Source of the DNA: Burkholderiales bacterium
Lineage (GTDB): Bacteria > Pseudomonadota > Gammaproteobacteria > Burkholderiales > Burkholderiaceae_C
Assembly: GCA_016703325.1 (NCBI GenBank)
Contig: JADJCH010000003.1
Span: 62,001 to 126,000, forward strand
DNA: 64,000 nucleotides
Direction: 5' to 3'
In this document: positions 34,953-43,513 of the stretch, piece after piece
How the letters are laid out: the number at the start of each line of letters is the position of its first letter
Position numbering within the stretch: position 1 is the stretch's first letter
Program-made: the position numbers and the translations under genes
The notes under the pieces: generated by a model
Database searches by the model: none
What the model saw: the letters and a program-made list of their open reading frames with translations, nothing else
Told to the model about the DNA's origin: nothing

Positions 34953-36505
34953 CCTGTATGTGTAGTCACTAAATGTGATTGCATTTGCAGCGTAATCAGC
35001 ACAAAATACGTTGCATGCCATCCAGGACAGGTACTGCTCACGTCGTCACCACCAAGCGCGTCTACAAGGACAAGGTCTACTGCACCCACCTGCTGCGCCG
35101 CAGCTACCGCGAAGACGGCAAGGTCAAGAACGAGACCCTGGGCAACCTGTCTCACCTGCCCGATGCGCTGATCGACATCATCCGGCGCTCCTGCGGGTGA
35201 GACCTTGTTCCGCATCACAGGCCTTCGAGGTTGTGCGTTCGCGTGCCCACGGTCACGTGCAGGCGGTTGCCCTGGCCATGCAGCGCCTGGGCCTGGCATC
35301 GGTGATCGCCTCGACCCCCAGCCGGGAGCGCGACCTGGTGCTGGCCATGGTGGCTGCACGCATCGTCCAGCCCGACACCAAGCTGGCCACCTCCAGGCAC
35401 TGGCACTGCTCGACCCTGGCCGAGGACTTCGGCGTGGCCGATGCGACCGAGGACGACCTGTACGCTGCCATGGATTGGCTGTTGGCCCGCCAGGATGCCA
35501 TCGAGCAAAAGCTCGCCAAGCGACATCTGCGCGAAGGCGCACTGGTGCTCTATGACCTGTCATCAAGTTACTTCGAGGGCAGTTGCTGCCCACTGGCCAA
35601 GCGGGGCTACAGCCGCGATGGCCGGCCCGGCACGCTGCAGGTCAACTACGGCTTGCTCACCGACGCGCGCGGCTGCCCGGTGGGGTGGCCTGCCGCAACG
35701 ACGCACTGGCCAAGCTGCGGGCGCACAAGCGCGAGAGCTTGCTGCAGGCCACCGAGGCCTTGCTGGCCGTGATCAAGGCCAGCGTGGATGCCGGCCGGCT
35801 CACCGGGCAGGACAGGATCGGCGTGCAGGTGGGCAAGATCGTCAACCGCCACAAGGTGGCCAAACACTTCGAGCTGAGCATTGGCGATGCGGCACTGACC
35901 TGGGCGCGAAGGCAGGATGCCATCGATGCGGAGGCGGCGCTCGATGGGCTGTACGTCATTCGCACCTCGCTGGGCGAGCAGCACATGGATGCGCCCACCT
36001 GCGTGCGCAGCTACAAGGCCCTGTCCAACGTGGAGCGTGCGTTCCGATCATTGAAGACGGTGGACCTGAAGGTGCGGCCCATCCACCACCGCCTGGCCGA
36101 CCGGGTGCGCGCGCACATCCTGCTGTGCATGCTGGCGTGCCATGTCGAGTGGCACATGCGCGAGGCCTGGCGCGAGTTGATGTTCGCCGACACGGATCAG
36201 GCCGCCAAGGCCACCCGCGACCCGGTGGCACCGGCCAGGCGCTCGGCATCGGCGCAGCACAAGGCTGCAACGAAACAACTCGACGACGAGCAGCCTGCGC
36301 ACAGCTTCGCCACCCTCCTGGCAGAGATGGCGACCCTCGTACGCAACACCTGCCGCACGCCCAGCGTCGGCGCCGATGCGCCAACCTTCGAAGTACTCAC
36401 CACCCCCACCGCACACCAGCAGCGCGCCCTGACGCTGATCCAGGCCATCCAGCCGTAGTCAGAAACCCAAACCCGGCATCCATCGTAAGTCGTTGATGGA
36501 ACAGG
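34953..36505 (+). mobile_element. IS1634-family insertion sequence remnant
   Basis: The interval holds a decayed IS1634-family transposase. Possible element ends are CCTGT at 34953-34957 and its complement ACAGG at 36501-36505; beyond those five bases the two ends match only loosely, and I see no target duplication, so the boundaries are tentative. It separates the divergent tal-pgi and zwf-hexR units. Confidence 0.55.
35015..36458 (+). pseudogene. IS1634-family transposase, frameshifted and internally deleted
   Basis: DDE transposase in three frames. Frame A (35015-35200) gives MPSRTGTAHVVTTKRVYKDK up to DALIDIIRRS and then a stop. Frame B (about 35191-35695) gives AFEVVRSRAHGHVQAVALAM through LVLYDLSSSYFEG to DARGCPV. 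Frame C (about 35690-36458) gives ACRNDALAKLRAHKRESLLQ, then FRSLKTVDLKVRPIHHRLAD, to the stop. Compared with intact family members, roughly 100 residues are missing between GCPV and ACRN, including the second catalytic Asp. The product cannot be active. Confidence 0.85.
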
Positions 36506-36633
36506 AGAATTCGGGCTCGCGGTGCGGGAACTCAGATTAGAACCCGGCCGATCCCCGCTGCCGGTGTCGGTCGGGTGACAGCCACAAGGGACCCCAGCAG
36601 CCTTGCACGGAATTCTCCGACGGCTGGAGGAGG

Positions 36634-36662
36634 TTGACCTCGTGAAGAAACTTGATCATCAT
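36634..36662 (+). promoter_or_regulatory. Likely sigma-70 promoter of zwf
   Basis: TTGACC (36634-36639), 17 bases, CATCAT (36657-36662). The -35 box matches five of six and the -10 four of six. The predicted start point falls on the HexR site that follows. Confidence 0.6.
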
Positions 36663-36668
36663 CTGCAT

Positions 36669-36683
36669 TGTAATTGAGTTACA
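36669..36683. promoter_or_regulatory. HexR operator upstream of zwf
   Basis: TGTAATTGAGTTACA, a near-perfect palindrome matching the proteobacterial HexR motif (TGTARTTWWAYTACA type). It lies directly downstream of the predicted zwf -10 box and 43 bases before the ATG, the right place for repression. The hexR gene follows zwf. HexR normally releases DNA when it binds 2-keto-3-deoxy-6-phosphogluconate. Confidence 0.85.
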
Positions 36684-36726
36684 TCGAACGGCGGCAACGG
36701 CCGATCTGAACGCACTGCGAGCACCC

Positions 36727-38184
36727 ATGTCCTTCGACCTCGTCTTCTTTGGCGGCACCGGCGACCTCACCTGGCGCAAGCTGATGCCGGCCCTGTTCCA
36801 GGCTTTCCGCCATGGCAAGCTGCCACCGGGAGGGCGCATCCTGGCGGTGGCCCGCGAGGAACGCAGCGACGCGGAGTACCGCCAGTTCATCGCCGAACGC
36901 TTCAGCGAGGTGGACCGCTCCAAGCGCCCCACCGACGAGGAGTTCGGCCGTTTCGCCCAGCTGCTGCACTACCGCCGCATGGACCTGGCCCAGCCGGACG
37001 ACTATGCCGGCCTGGCCGAATGCATCGCCGAGCGCGGCGCTGAAACGGTGGTGCTGTACCTGGCCACCAGCCCGCACCTGTTCCCGGTGATCTGCGAGCA
37101 GCTCGGCGCCGCCGGGCTGAACCGACCCCACGTGAGGGTGGTGCTGGAGAAGCCGCTGGGCCATGACCTGACCAGCGCACGGGAGATCAACCGGGTGGTC
37201 AGTGCGGTGTTTGCGGAGAAGCAGGCCTTCCGCATCGACCACTACCTGGGCAAACCTTCGGTGCAGAACCTCTCGGCGCTGCGCTTCGGCAACGCGCTGT
37301 TCGAACCGCTGTGGCGGCGCGAGAGCATCGCCAACATCCAGATCACCCTGGCCGAAAGCCTGGGCGTGGGCACCCGCGGCGACTTCTACGACCGCACCGG
37401 CGCGTTGCGCGACATGATCCAGAACCATGCGCTGCAGCTGCTGACGATGATTGCGATGGAGCCGCCGGCCACCGGCGACGCGGACGCCATCCGCGACGAG
37501 AAGCTCAAGGTGCTGCGCTCGTTGAAGGCCTTCACGCCGGAGACGGTGCAGCGCGACGTGGTGCGCGGCCAGTACCGCGGCGGCAGCATCGGCGGTCAAG
37601 CGGTGCCCGGCTACCTGGAAGAGGCCAAGGTGCCCGCCGGCAGCCACTGCGAAACCTTCGTGGCGCTGCGCACCGAGGTGCAGAACTGGCGCTGGGCCGG
37701 CGTGCCCTTCTACCTGCGCACCGGCAAGCGCCTGTGCGCCCGGGACGCGCAGATCGTCATCAACTTCCGCCCCGTGCCCCACCCGATCTTCCCGGGTGCG
37801 CACCGCGCCAACAAGCTGGTGATCAAGCTGCAGCCGGAGGACGGCCTGGAACTGCGCCTGCTGGCGGCCAAGGGCAGCGGCGTCGGCGAGGCACTCGCAC
37901 CGGTGTCGCTGGACCTGGACTTCGACAAGGCCTTCCCCACCGAAAGGGTGGGCGCCTACGAGCGGCTGCTGCTGGACGCGATTGCCGGGCGGCTCAACCT
38001 CTTTGTGCGCAGCGACGAGCAGGAGCAGGCCTGGCGCTGGGTGGAACCGATCCTGCACGCCTGGTCACGCGAGCGGCAGGCCCAGGGCGAAGGCCCGCGC
38101 GGCTACTCCGCCGGCAGCTGGGGGCCTGCGGCCGCCAGTGCACTGGTGGCACGCGACGGTTTTGCCTGGAGCGAAGAAGAGTGA
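36727..38184 (+). CDS. zwf: Glucose-6-phosphate 1-dehydrogenase
   Basis: Oxidises glucose-6-phosphate with NAD(P)+ to 6-phosphogluconolactone, the entry to the oxidative pentose-phosphate and Entner-Doudoroff pathways. The 485-residue product has the N-terminal nucleotide site FFGGTGDLTWRKLMPALF and the active-site motif FRIDHYLGKPSVQN. The ATG at 36727 (MSFDLVFFGG) is the family start; the frame is open to 36652 but the HexR site lies there. hexR follows at once. Confidence 0.96.
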   Translation: MSFDLVFFGGTGDLTWRKLMPALFQAFRHGKLPPGGRILAVAREERSDAEYRQFIAERFSEVDRSKRPTDEEFGRFAQLLHYRRMDLAQPDDYAGLAECIAERGAETVVLYLATSPHLFPVICEQLGAAGLNRPHVRVVLEKPLGHDLTSAREINRVVSAVFAEKQAFRIDHYLGKPSVQNLSALRFGNALFEPLWRRESIANIQITLAESLGVGTRGDFYDRTGALRDMIQNHALQLLTMIAMEPPATGDADAIRDEKLKVLRSLKAFTPETVQRDVVRGQYRGGSIGGQAVPGYLEEAKVPAGSHCETFVALRTEVQNWRWAGVPFYLRTGKRLCARDAQIVINFRPVPHPIFPGAHRANKLVIKLQPEDGLELRLLAAKGSGVGEALAPVSLDLDFDKAFPTERVGAYERLLLDAIAGRLNLFVRSDEQEQAWRWVEPILHAWSRERQAQGEGPRGYSAGSWGPAAASALVARDGFAWSEEE

Positions 38185-38299
38185 CATGGACGCGCTGGAA
38201 CTGCTCGCGGATCGGCTAGGCTTGACGCCTCCAGACCGGCGTCATGATCGTCGGACGGCCTGGAACCCCGGCGTCACCGCCCCTGCCTCGCATCCGTCC

Positions 38300-39157
38300 A
38301 TGCTTGACCGCATCCGTGCCTCTTTGCCCGCCCTGTCTCCCGCCGAACAGCGGGTGGGCAAACTGGTGCTGGCCGATCCCCGCAGCTTCGCCGGACTGCC
38401 GGTGGCAGAGCTGGCCGAACGTGCCCACGTCAGCAAACCCACCGTGGTGCGCTTCTGCCGCAGCGTGGGTTACGACGGCCTGGCCGACTTCAAGCTGAAG
38501 CTGGCCGGTACGGTCAATGAAGGGGTGCCTTTTGTGCACCGCGCGGTGGACGAGGACGACAAACCCGGCGATGTCGTCGTCAAGGTGATCGACAACAGCG
38601 TCAGCGCCCTGCTGAAGTACCGCAACCAGGCCGGCGGCCACGCGGTGGAGCTGGCCATCGAGGCACTGGCCCAGGCGGTACAACAGGGCAGGCGCGTCGA
38701 GTTTTACGGCGTGGGCAACTCCGGCATCGTTGCGCAGGATGCGCAGCACAAGTTCTTCCGGCTCGGTGCCCATGCGGTGGCCTACAGCGACGGCCACATG
38801 CAGCTGATGGCCGCCACCATGCTGGCTCCGGGCGACTGTGTGGTGATCGTCTCCAACGCCGGGCGCAGCCGCGACCTGATCGACGCCGCGGAGGTGGCCA
38901 ACCGCAAGGGCGCCACCACCATCGCCATCACCAGCAGCGGCACCGCGCTGGCGCAGGAATGCCGCATCGTGCTGGCGGTGGACCACCCCGAAGACTTCGA
39001 CCGCTACAGCCCGATGGTCAGCCGGCTGCTGCACCTGGTGATGATCGACATCCTCACCACCGCGGTGGCGCTGCGGCTGGGACCGGACCTGCGCCCCCGG
39101 CTGCAGGAAATCAAGAAGAACCTGAAGTCCAAACGCTACATCGATCCGGGAGCCTGA
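38300..39157 (+). CDS. hexR: HexR-type transcriptional regulator (RpiR family)
   Basis: RpiR-family repressor of central sugar genes. The 285-residue protein (MLDRIRASLPALSPAEQRVG) has an N-terminal helix-turn-helix (AERAHVSKPTVVRFCRSVGY, about 40-60) and a C-terminal SIS sugar-phosphate domain (about 120-250, EFYGVGNSGIVAQDAQ). A start at 38186, just after the zwf stop and preceded by GAAGAAGAG, would add 38 residues; I prefer 38300 because it matches HexR length (289 in E. coli). The adjacent HexR operator supports the name. Confidence 0.92.
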   Translation: MLDRIRASLPALSPAEQRVGKLVLADPRSFAGLPVAELAERAHVSKPTVVRFCRSVGYDGLADFKLKLAGTVNEGVPFVHRAVDEDDKPGDVVVKVIDNSVSALLKYRNQAGGHAVELAIEALAQAVQQGRRVEFYGVGNSGIVAQDAQHKFFRLGAHAVAYSDGHMQLMAATMLAPGDCVVIVSNAGRSRDLIDAAEVANRKGATTIAITSSGTALAQECRIVLAVDHPEDFDRYSPMVSRLLHLVMIDILTTAVALRLGPDLRPRLQEIKKNLKSKRYIDPGA

Positions 39158-39214
39158 GGCAGACCGGATCGCTGTGGCTCAGGCAGCTCACACAGTTCAC
39201 ACAGTACAGGCAGT

Positions 39215-39514
39215 TCACGCAGCAGCAGGTGCCTGCGCTTCCAGCTGCAGGAGCCCCAACACGCCGTAGACCCGCGCCAGATCGCTCAGGCGCTGCGGTG
39301 CCGCCACGATGGTGAAGGCCAAAGAACGCTGCTGCGCCTGCCGCTGCAGGTCCAGCAGCAGAGCCACCGCACTGGAGTCGAACTGCGCCAACGCCGACGC
39401 ATCCAGCCGAACAGTGCGGCCGGCCGGCTCTGCGGCCAGCACGGACTGCAGGCGGCGCAGTTCAGCCGCGGCTTCGTCGCAGGTCAACCTTGCGGGCAGG
39501 GCCAACATCGCCAT
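39215..39514 (-). CDS. mlaB: STAS-domain protein MlaB
   Basis: Small cytoplasmic STAS protein that regulates the MlaFE ABC transporter. The 99-residue product has the STAS core with VRLDASALAQFDSSAVALLL, in which FDSSA is the typical serine-containing loop. It is the last gene of the mlaFEDACB run, 6 bases after mlaC. Short direct repeats (GGCAGYTCACRCAG) lie between its stop and hexR. Confidence 0.85.
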   Translation of the reverse strand: MAMLALPARLTCDEAAAELRRLQSVLAAEPAGRTVRLDASALAQFDSSAVALLLDLQRQAQQRSLAFTIVAAPQRLSDLARVYGVLGLLQLEAQAPAAA

Positions 39515-39520
39515 GGCGCT

Positions 39521-40153
39521 TCAGCTCTTGGCGCCGGCGGCGCTCTTGTTGCGATCGGCCAGCAGCTTGATCAGCCCGTCGATGCCCGACTTGCCGATCT
39601 CCTGCGTGTACTGGGTGCGGTAGTTCTGCGCCAGCCAGCTGCCGCCCACGTTGACGTCGTAGACCTTCCAGGCCTCACCGACCTTGCGCAGGCGGTACAG
39701 CAGCTGAATCGGCTCGGCACCACCGCCCACGATCTTGCTGCGCACCTCGGCCTGGGCCGGATCGGCGGAAGGCCGCTGCGGCTCGAACTCCAGGTTCTGA
39801 TCCTTCACCATCGAAAAGGCGCCGGAGTAGGTGCGCACCAGCACCTGCTTGAACTCCACCTGCAGCTGCTGGCGCTGCTCGGGGGTGGACTGGCGGGCGT
39901 ACTGACCCATCACGAAGCGGGTCATGCCCTCGAAGTCGACATGCGGCATGATCTTCGCGTCCACCAGCGCGGTGATGCGCTTGACGTCACCGGCCTGGAT
40001 GGCCTTGTCGGCCTTGACGGCATCCAGCACCTCGGTCGAGACCTGCTTGATCAGCGCATCCGGCGTCGTCTGCGCCAGAGCCCAGGGGCTGCCGGCCACC
40101 AGCATCACCGCGGCCACACCGCGCATCCAGGTTCGCTTGTCCATTGTCTTCAT
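39521..40153 (-). CDS. mlaC: Periplasmic phospholipid-binding protein MlaC
   Basis: MlaC shuttles phospholipid between the outer-membrane MlaA complex and inner-membrane MlaFEDB. The 210-residue protein has a signal peptide (about 1-27, ending SPWALA) and the Tol_Tol_Ttg2 domain, with IMPHVDFEGMTRFVMGQYAR and the C-terminal YDVNVGGSWLAQNYRTQY. It lies 112 bases after mlaA. MDKRTW at 40144 is an alternative start. Confidence 0.94.
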   Translation of the reverse strand: MKTMDKRTWMRGVAAVMLVAGSPWALAQTTPDALIKQVSTEVLDAVKADKAIQAGDVKRITALVDAKIMPHVDFEGMTRFVMGQYARQSTPEQRQQLQVEFKQVLVRTYSGAFSMVKDQNLEFEPQRPSADPAQAEVRSKIVGGGAEPIQLLYRLRKVGEAWKVYDVNVGGSWLAQNYRTQYTQEIGKSGIDGLIKLLADRNKSAAGAKS

Positions 40154-40265
40154 GCCTTTCTCCGCGGAGGGTTCCGCCGCAGTTCAACGTCCAACAGGCT
40201 GCAGCGGTGCACAAAGCAGCCGCCCCGCCTGCGCTCGGGCAGCTCGCCGATCGAAACAGAGGGCG

Positions 40266-41126
40266 TCATTTGCTCCCCGACGAAGCCGCGGGATCCACCG
40301 CCGGCGCCGAGGCTGCACTTGCGCTCGGCAAGGGTGCAGACGCGGCGGCTGGTGCTGCAGGCGCGCTGTCCTCATCGTCCTGGTACTCGTCGTAGGGCAC
40401 CTCATCCTCCGGCGGGTTGCCGTCGTACACCAGGCTGCGGCGCCGCTGCAGGAAGGCATCGCGCAGGAAGCTGTACTTGTCCAGCGCTGCATCGTCGAGC
40501 AGGGAAGACGCCTGCAGCAGGTTGGCCCGCGTGTTGACGATCCGCGTGGCGGTGAGGCTGTTGCGCAGCCGCACCGAACTCGCCCAGGTTTCCGGAGTGA
40601 CCTGCGTCTCGATGGGCAGGGCGATCGAGTCCCGAATCGTCGACGGCCCCAGGATGGGCCAGACGATGTAGGCCCCCGGACCCAGGCCCCACTTGCCCAG
40701 GGTCTGGCCGAAGTCCTCGTTGTGCCTTTGCAGGCCCAGCTCGCTGGCCACATCGATCACGCCCAGCAGACCAAACACCGTGTTGGTGCCGAAACGCAGC
40801 AGGTCGGAAGCCCCATCGCGGAACCGACCCTGCAGCACCAGGTTCACCGCCGACCAGGCGTCCTGCACATTGTTGAAGAAGTTGGTCGCACCCTTGCGCA
40901 CCGGCGCGGGCACAACATCGCGGTAGGTGGTGGCCACCGGCTTGAGCACGGCATTGTCCACCACCTCGTTGAAGGCAAAGACCTTGCGGTTCCAGGGTTC
41001 CAGCGGATCGGGGTTCTGGGTCGTCGCACAACCGGTCAGGGCCATCGAGCCGACGATCAGCAGCGTGGCGGCCGCAGGGCGCAGCCCGGCCACAGCGTCC
41101 GCGATGCGGGGCTGCGTCAGATTCAC
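40266..41126 (-). CDS. mlaA: Outer-membrane lipoprotein MlaA (VacJ)
   Basis: Removes misplaced phospholipid from the outer leaflet. The 286-residue protein has a lipoprotein signal ending ALTGC and the VacJ domain with DPLEPWNRKVFAFNEVVD, GVIDVASELGLQRHNEDFG and the GPGAYIVWPILGPST motif. The tail (about 240-286) is Ala/Ser/Pro-rich and not conserved. The start is GTG, overlapping the mlaD stop as GTGA. Having mlaA inside the mla operon is common in betaproteobacteria, unlike E. coli. Confidence 0.95.
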   Translation of the reverse strand: MNLTQPRIADAVAGLRPAAATLLIVGSMALTGCATTQNPDPLEPWNRKVFAFNEVVDNAVLKPVATTYRDVVPAPVRKGATNFFNNVQDAWSAVNLVLQGRFRDGASDLLRFGTNTVFGLLGVIDVASELGLQRHNEDFGQTLGKWGLGPGAYIVWPILGPSTIRDSIALPIETQVTPETWASSVRLRNSLTATRIVNTRANLLQASSLLDDAALDKYSFLRDAFLQRRRSLVYDGNPPEDEVPYDEYQDDEDSAPAAPAAASAPLPSASAASAPAVDPAASSGSK

Positions 41127-41611
41127 TGCTTGGACCCTTCCCCATCCGACTTGCCGGCATCGGCCGCCTTGTTGAACAGGAACTGGCTGATCAGGTTTTC
41201 CAGCACCACCGCAGACTGGGTCTGGGTGATGGTGTCGCCGGTGGTCAGGTTCTTTTCATCACCGCCGGGCTCCAGCCCGATGTACTGGTCGCCCAGCAGG
41301 CCGGCGGTGAGGATCTTGGCGGAGGTGTCCTTCGGGAACTCGTACTGCCGCTGCACCTCCAGGGTCACGACGCCCTGAAAGGTCTTGGGATCCAGGCCGA
41401 TCGAGGTCACCCGGCCAACCACCACACCGGCCGAGCGCACCGGCGCACGCGACTTGAGGCCACCGATGTTGTCGAAGCGCGCGCTGAGTGCGTAGGTGTC
41501 ACCGCCGCTGAAGCTGGTCAGGTTGGCCGCCTTCAGCGCCACGAACACCAGCGCCGCCAGCCCCAGCAGCACGAAGAAGCCGACCAGGATCTCGAGGTTG
41601 CGTTTTGCCAT
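41123..41611 (-). CDS. mlaD: MCE-domain protein MlaD
   Basis: Inner-membrane anchored MCE protein that forms a hexameric lipid channel on MlaE. The 162-residue product has one N-terminal membrane segment (about 7-27) and an MCE domain (about 38-118, with VRSAGVVVGRV and LTAGLLGDQYIGLEPG). The C-terminal helix carries FLFNKAADAG. It lies 57 bases after mlaE and overlaps mlaA. Confidence 0.95.
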   Translation of the reverse strand: MAKRNLEILVGFFVLLGLAALVFVALKAANLTSFSGGDTYALSARFDNIGGLKSRAPVRSAGVVVGRVTSIGLDPKTFQGVVTLEVQRQYEFPKDTSAKILTAGLLGDQYIGLEPGGDEKNLTTGDTITQTQSAVVLENLISQFLFNKAADAGKSDGEGSKQ

Positions 41612-41668
41612 CTTTTTGCCTTGCCTTGCCTTGCCGGCCTTGAGAGATTCAATGAGCGCGGGCGCCGC

Positions 41669-42451
41669 TCAGCGCGGGGTGGAAAACATCAGCGCCGTCA
41701 GCAGGAAGTCCGTGCCCAGCACCGCCAGCGAGGAGATCACCACCGTGCGCGTCGTCGCATAGGCCACCCCCTCGGGTGTGGCTTCGGTTTCGTAGCCCTG
41801 GTAGAGCGCCACCGCAGTGCAGATGACGCCGAACACCATGCTCTTGACCACGCCGTTGCCCACGTCGCGCCAGATGTCCACGCCGTTTTGCTGGATGGAC
41901 CAGAAGTTGCCCGGGTCGATGCCAATCAGCCCCACCGCCACCAGCCAGGCCCCAAGGATGCCGATGGCCGAGAACATGATCGCCAGCAGCGGCATGGAGA
42001 TCACCCCGGCGATGAAGCGCGGGGCCAGCACCCGCTCGCGCGGATCGATGGCCATCAGCTCCAGCGCCGCGATCTGCTCGCCCGCCTTCATCAGGCCGAT
42101 CTCGGCGGTCAGCGAAGTCCCGGCCCGCCCGGCAAACAGCAGCGCCGTGACCACCGGCCCCAGCTCACGCACCAGCGACAGGTTGACCACCAGCCCCAGC
42201 GACTCGGCGGCACCGTAGGTCACCAGCGCGTAGTACATCTGCAGCGCCAGCACAAAGCCCACCGCCATGCCCGACGCCAGGATGATCAGCAGCGACCGGT
42301 TGCCCACCGCGTGGATCTGCGCCACCACCAGCGAGAAGCGGCGCATCCCGGCCGGCAAGGCCGTGAGCAGATCCGCAAAGAACATCGTCGCCCGGCCCCA
42401 GCCGGACAGGGTCGCAAGCGCCCGCGCGCCCAGGGAAGCCAGCCAGTTCAT
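41669..42451 (-). CDS. mlaE: ABC transporter permease MlaE
   Basis: Permease of the Mla phospholipid transporter. The 260-residue protein has five to six membrane segments and the MlaE signature with ELGPVVTALLFAGRAGTSLT followed by AEIGLMKAGEQIAALELMAI. Its ATG overlaps the mlaF stop as ATGA. Confidence 0.96.
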   Translation of the reverse strand: MNWLASLGARALATLSGWGRATMFFADLLTALPAGMRRFSLVVAQIHAVGNRSLLIILASGMAVGFVLALQMYYALVTYGAAESLGLVVNLSLVRELGPVVTALLFAGRAGTSLTAEIGLMKAGEQIAALELMAIDPRERVLAPRFIAGVISMPLLAIMFSAIGILGAWLVAVGLIGIDPGNFWSIQQNGVDIWRDVGNGVVKSMVFGVICTAVALYQGYETEATPEGVAYATTRTVVISSLAVLGTDFLLTALMFSTPR

Positions 42452-43284
42452 GCCCGACCTCCCGGGTGGGTCACTGCCCCCACCTGACCGAAATCGACCG
42501 CGATGTCCGCAGCGGGATAGTGAAACTTGACCGGACCGTCCGGCTCGCCGCGCACGAATTGGCGCACCTCCGGGTCGGTGGAGTTCATCAGTTCATCCGG
42601 TGTGCCCTGCGCCACCAGCCGCCCGCCAGCCGCCATCAACACCACCCAGTCGGAAATCGCCATGCACTCCGGCACATCGTGGGAGATCAGCAGCGAGGTG
42701 GCGCCGGTGACGTCGTTGAGGGTGCGGATCAACTGGGCGGCCACACCCATCGAGATCAGGTCCAGCCCGGCAAAGGGCTCGTCGTACATGATCAGCTCCG
42801 GGTCCAGCGCGATGGCCCGCGCCAGCGCGATGCGCCGCGCCATGCCGCCCGACACCTCGCTGATCTTCAGCGGCGCCGCGCCGCGCAGCCCCACCGCATT
42901 GAGCTTCATCAGCACGATGTCGTGGATCATGCTCTCCGGCAGGTCGGTCATCTCGCGCAGCGGAAAGGCCACGTTGTCATAGACCGTCAGATCGGTGAAC
43001 AGAGCACCGAACTGGAACAGCATGCCCAGGCGACGCCGCAGCCGGTAGAGCTGCTCGCGGTTGTGCACGTCGATGACTTCACCGTCGAACACCACCCGGC
43101 CCTTGTTGGCGGCGTGGACACCCCCGATCAGGCGCAGCAGCGTGGTCTTGCCACAACCGGAGTTGCCCAGCACCGAGGTGACCTGCCCCCGCATGAAACG
43201 CAGGTTGAGGTCGTTGAGGATGGTCCGGCTGCTGTCGTAGCCGAAAGTGACGTGGTCGATCTCGATCAGGGCGTCGGAACTCAA
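42448..43284 (-). CDS. mlaF: ABC transporter ATP-binding protein MlaF
   Basis: ATPase of the Mla transporter. Walker A is GNSGCGKTT, the ABC signature is VSGGMARR, and Walker B ends LIMYDEP. No ATG fits the conserved N-terminus: the frame is open to 43497, but the region before SSDALIEIDHVTFGYDSS looks non-coding. I chose a TTG at 43284, giving 278 residues, the normal MlaF length. The ribosome site before it is weak, so the start is uncertain. It is the first gene of the mla operon. Confidence 0.9.
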   Translation of the reverse strand: MSSDALIEIDHVTFGYDSSRTILNDLNLRFMRGQVTSVLGNSGCGKTTLLRLIGGVHAANKGRVVFDGEVIDVHNREQLYRLRRRLGMLFQFGALFTDLTVYDNVAFPLREMTDLPESMIHDIVLMKLNAVGLRGAAPLKISEVSGGMARRIALARAIALDPELIMYDEPFAGLDLISMGVAAQLIRTLNDVTGATSLLISHDVPECMAISDWVVLMAAGGRLVAQGTPDELMNSTDPEVRQFVRGEPDGPVKFHYPAADIAVDFGQVGAVTHPGGRA

Positions 43285-43468
43285 GTCGATGCACCACTGG
43301 CTGTCGGCTGGATGGCATCCCCACCAGGGATGCACCCGACGACGAGGCCGGAGTTGAACGTCCAAAGATTCTCTCACGTTGGGGAGAACCCCATCCCGCC
43401 GATCCCTGTCACCCGGGAAACCCTCCGGTAAAGCTCTGCACAACCGTGTGAAGAAGCCTTCACCATTG

Positions 43469-43489
43469 AAAAAGCCGCCCGCAGGCGGC
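43469..43489 (-). terminator. Intrinsic terminator after gltD
   Basis: Minus strand GCCGCC, loop TGCG, GGCGGC, then five T (43473-43469), starting 25 bases after the gltD stop. It separates gltBD from the mla operon. Confidence 0.82.
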
Positions 43490-43513
43490 CGGGTCACGCG
43501 AGGGACAACAACC

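Noticed and set aside
34811..35593. N-terminal extension of tal up to 35593
   Set aside because: The extension crosses the IS remnant and is Arg/Pro-rich without similarity to transaldolase; TalB-like length starts at 34810.
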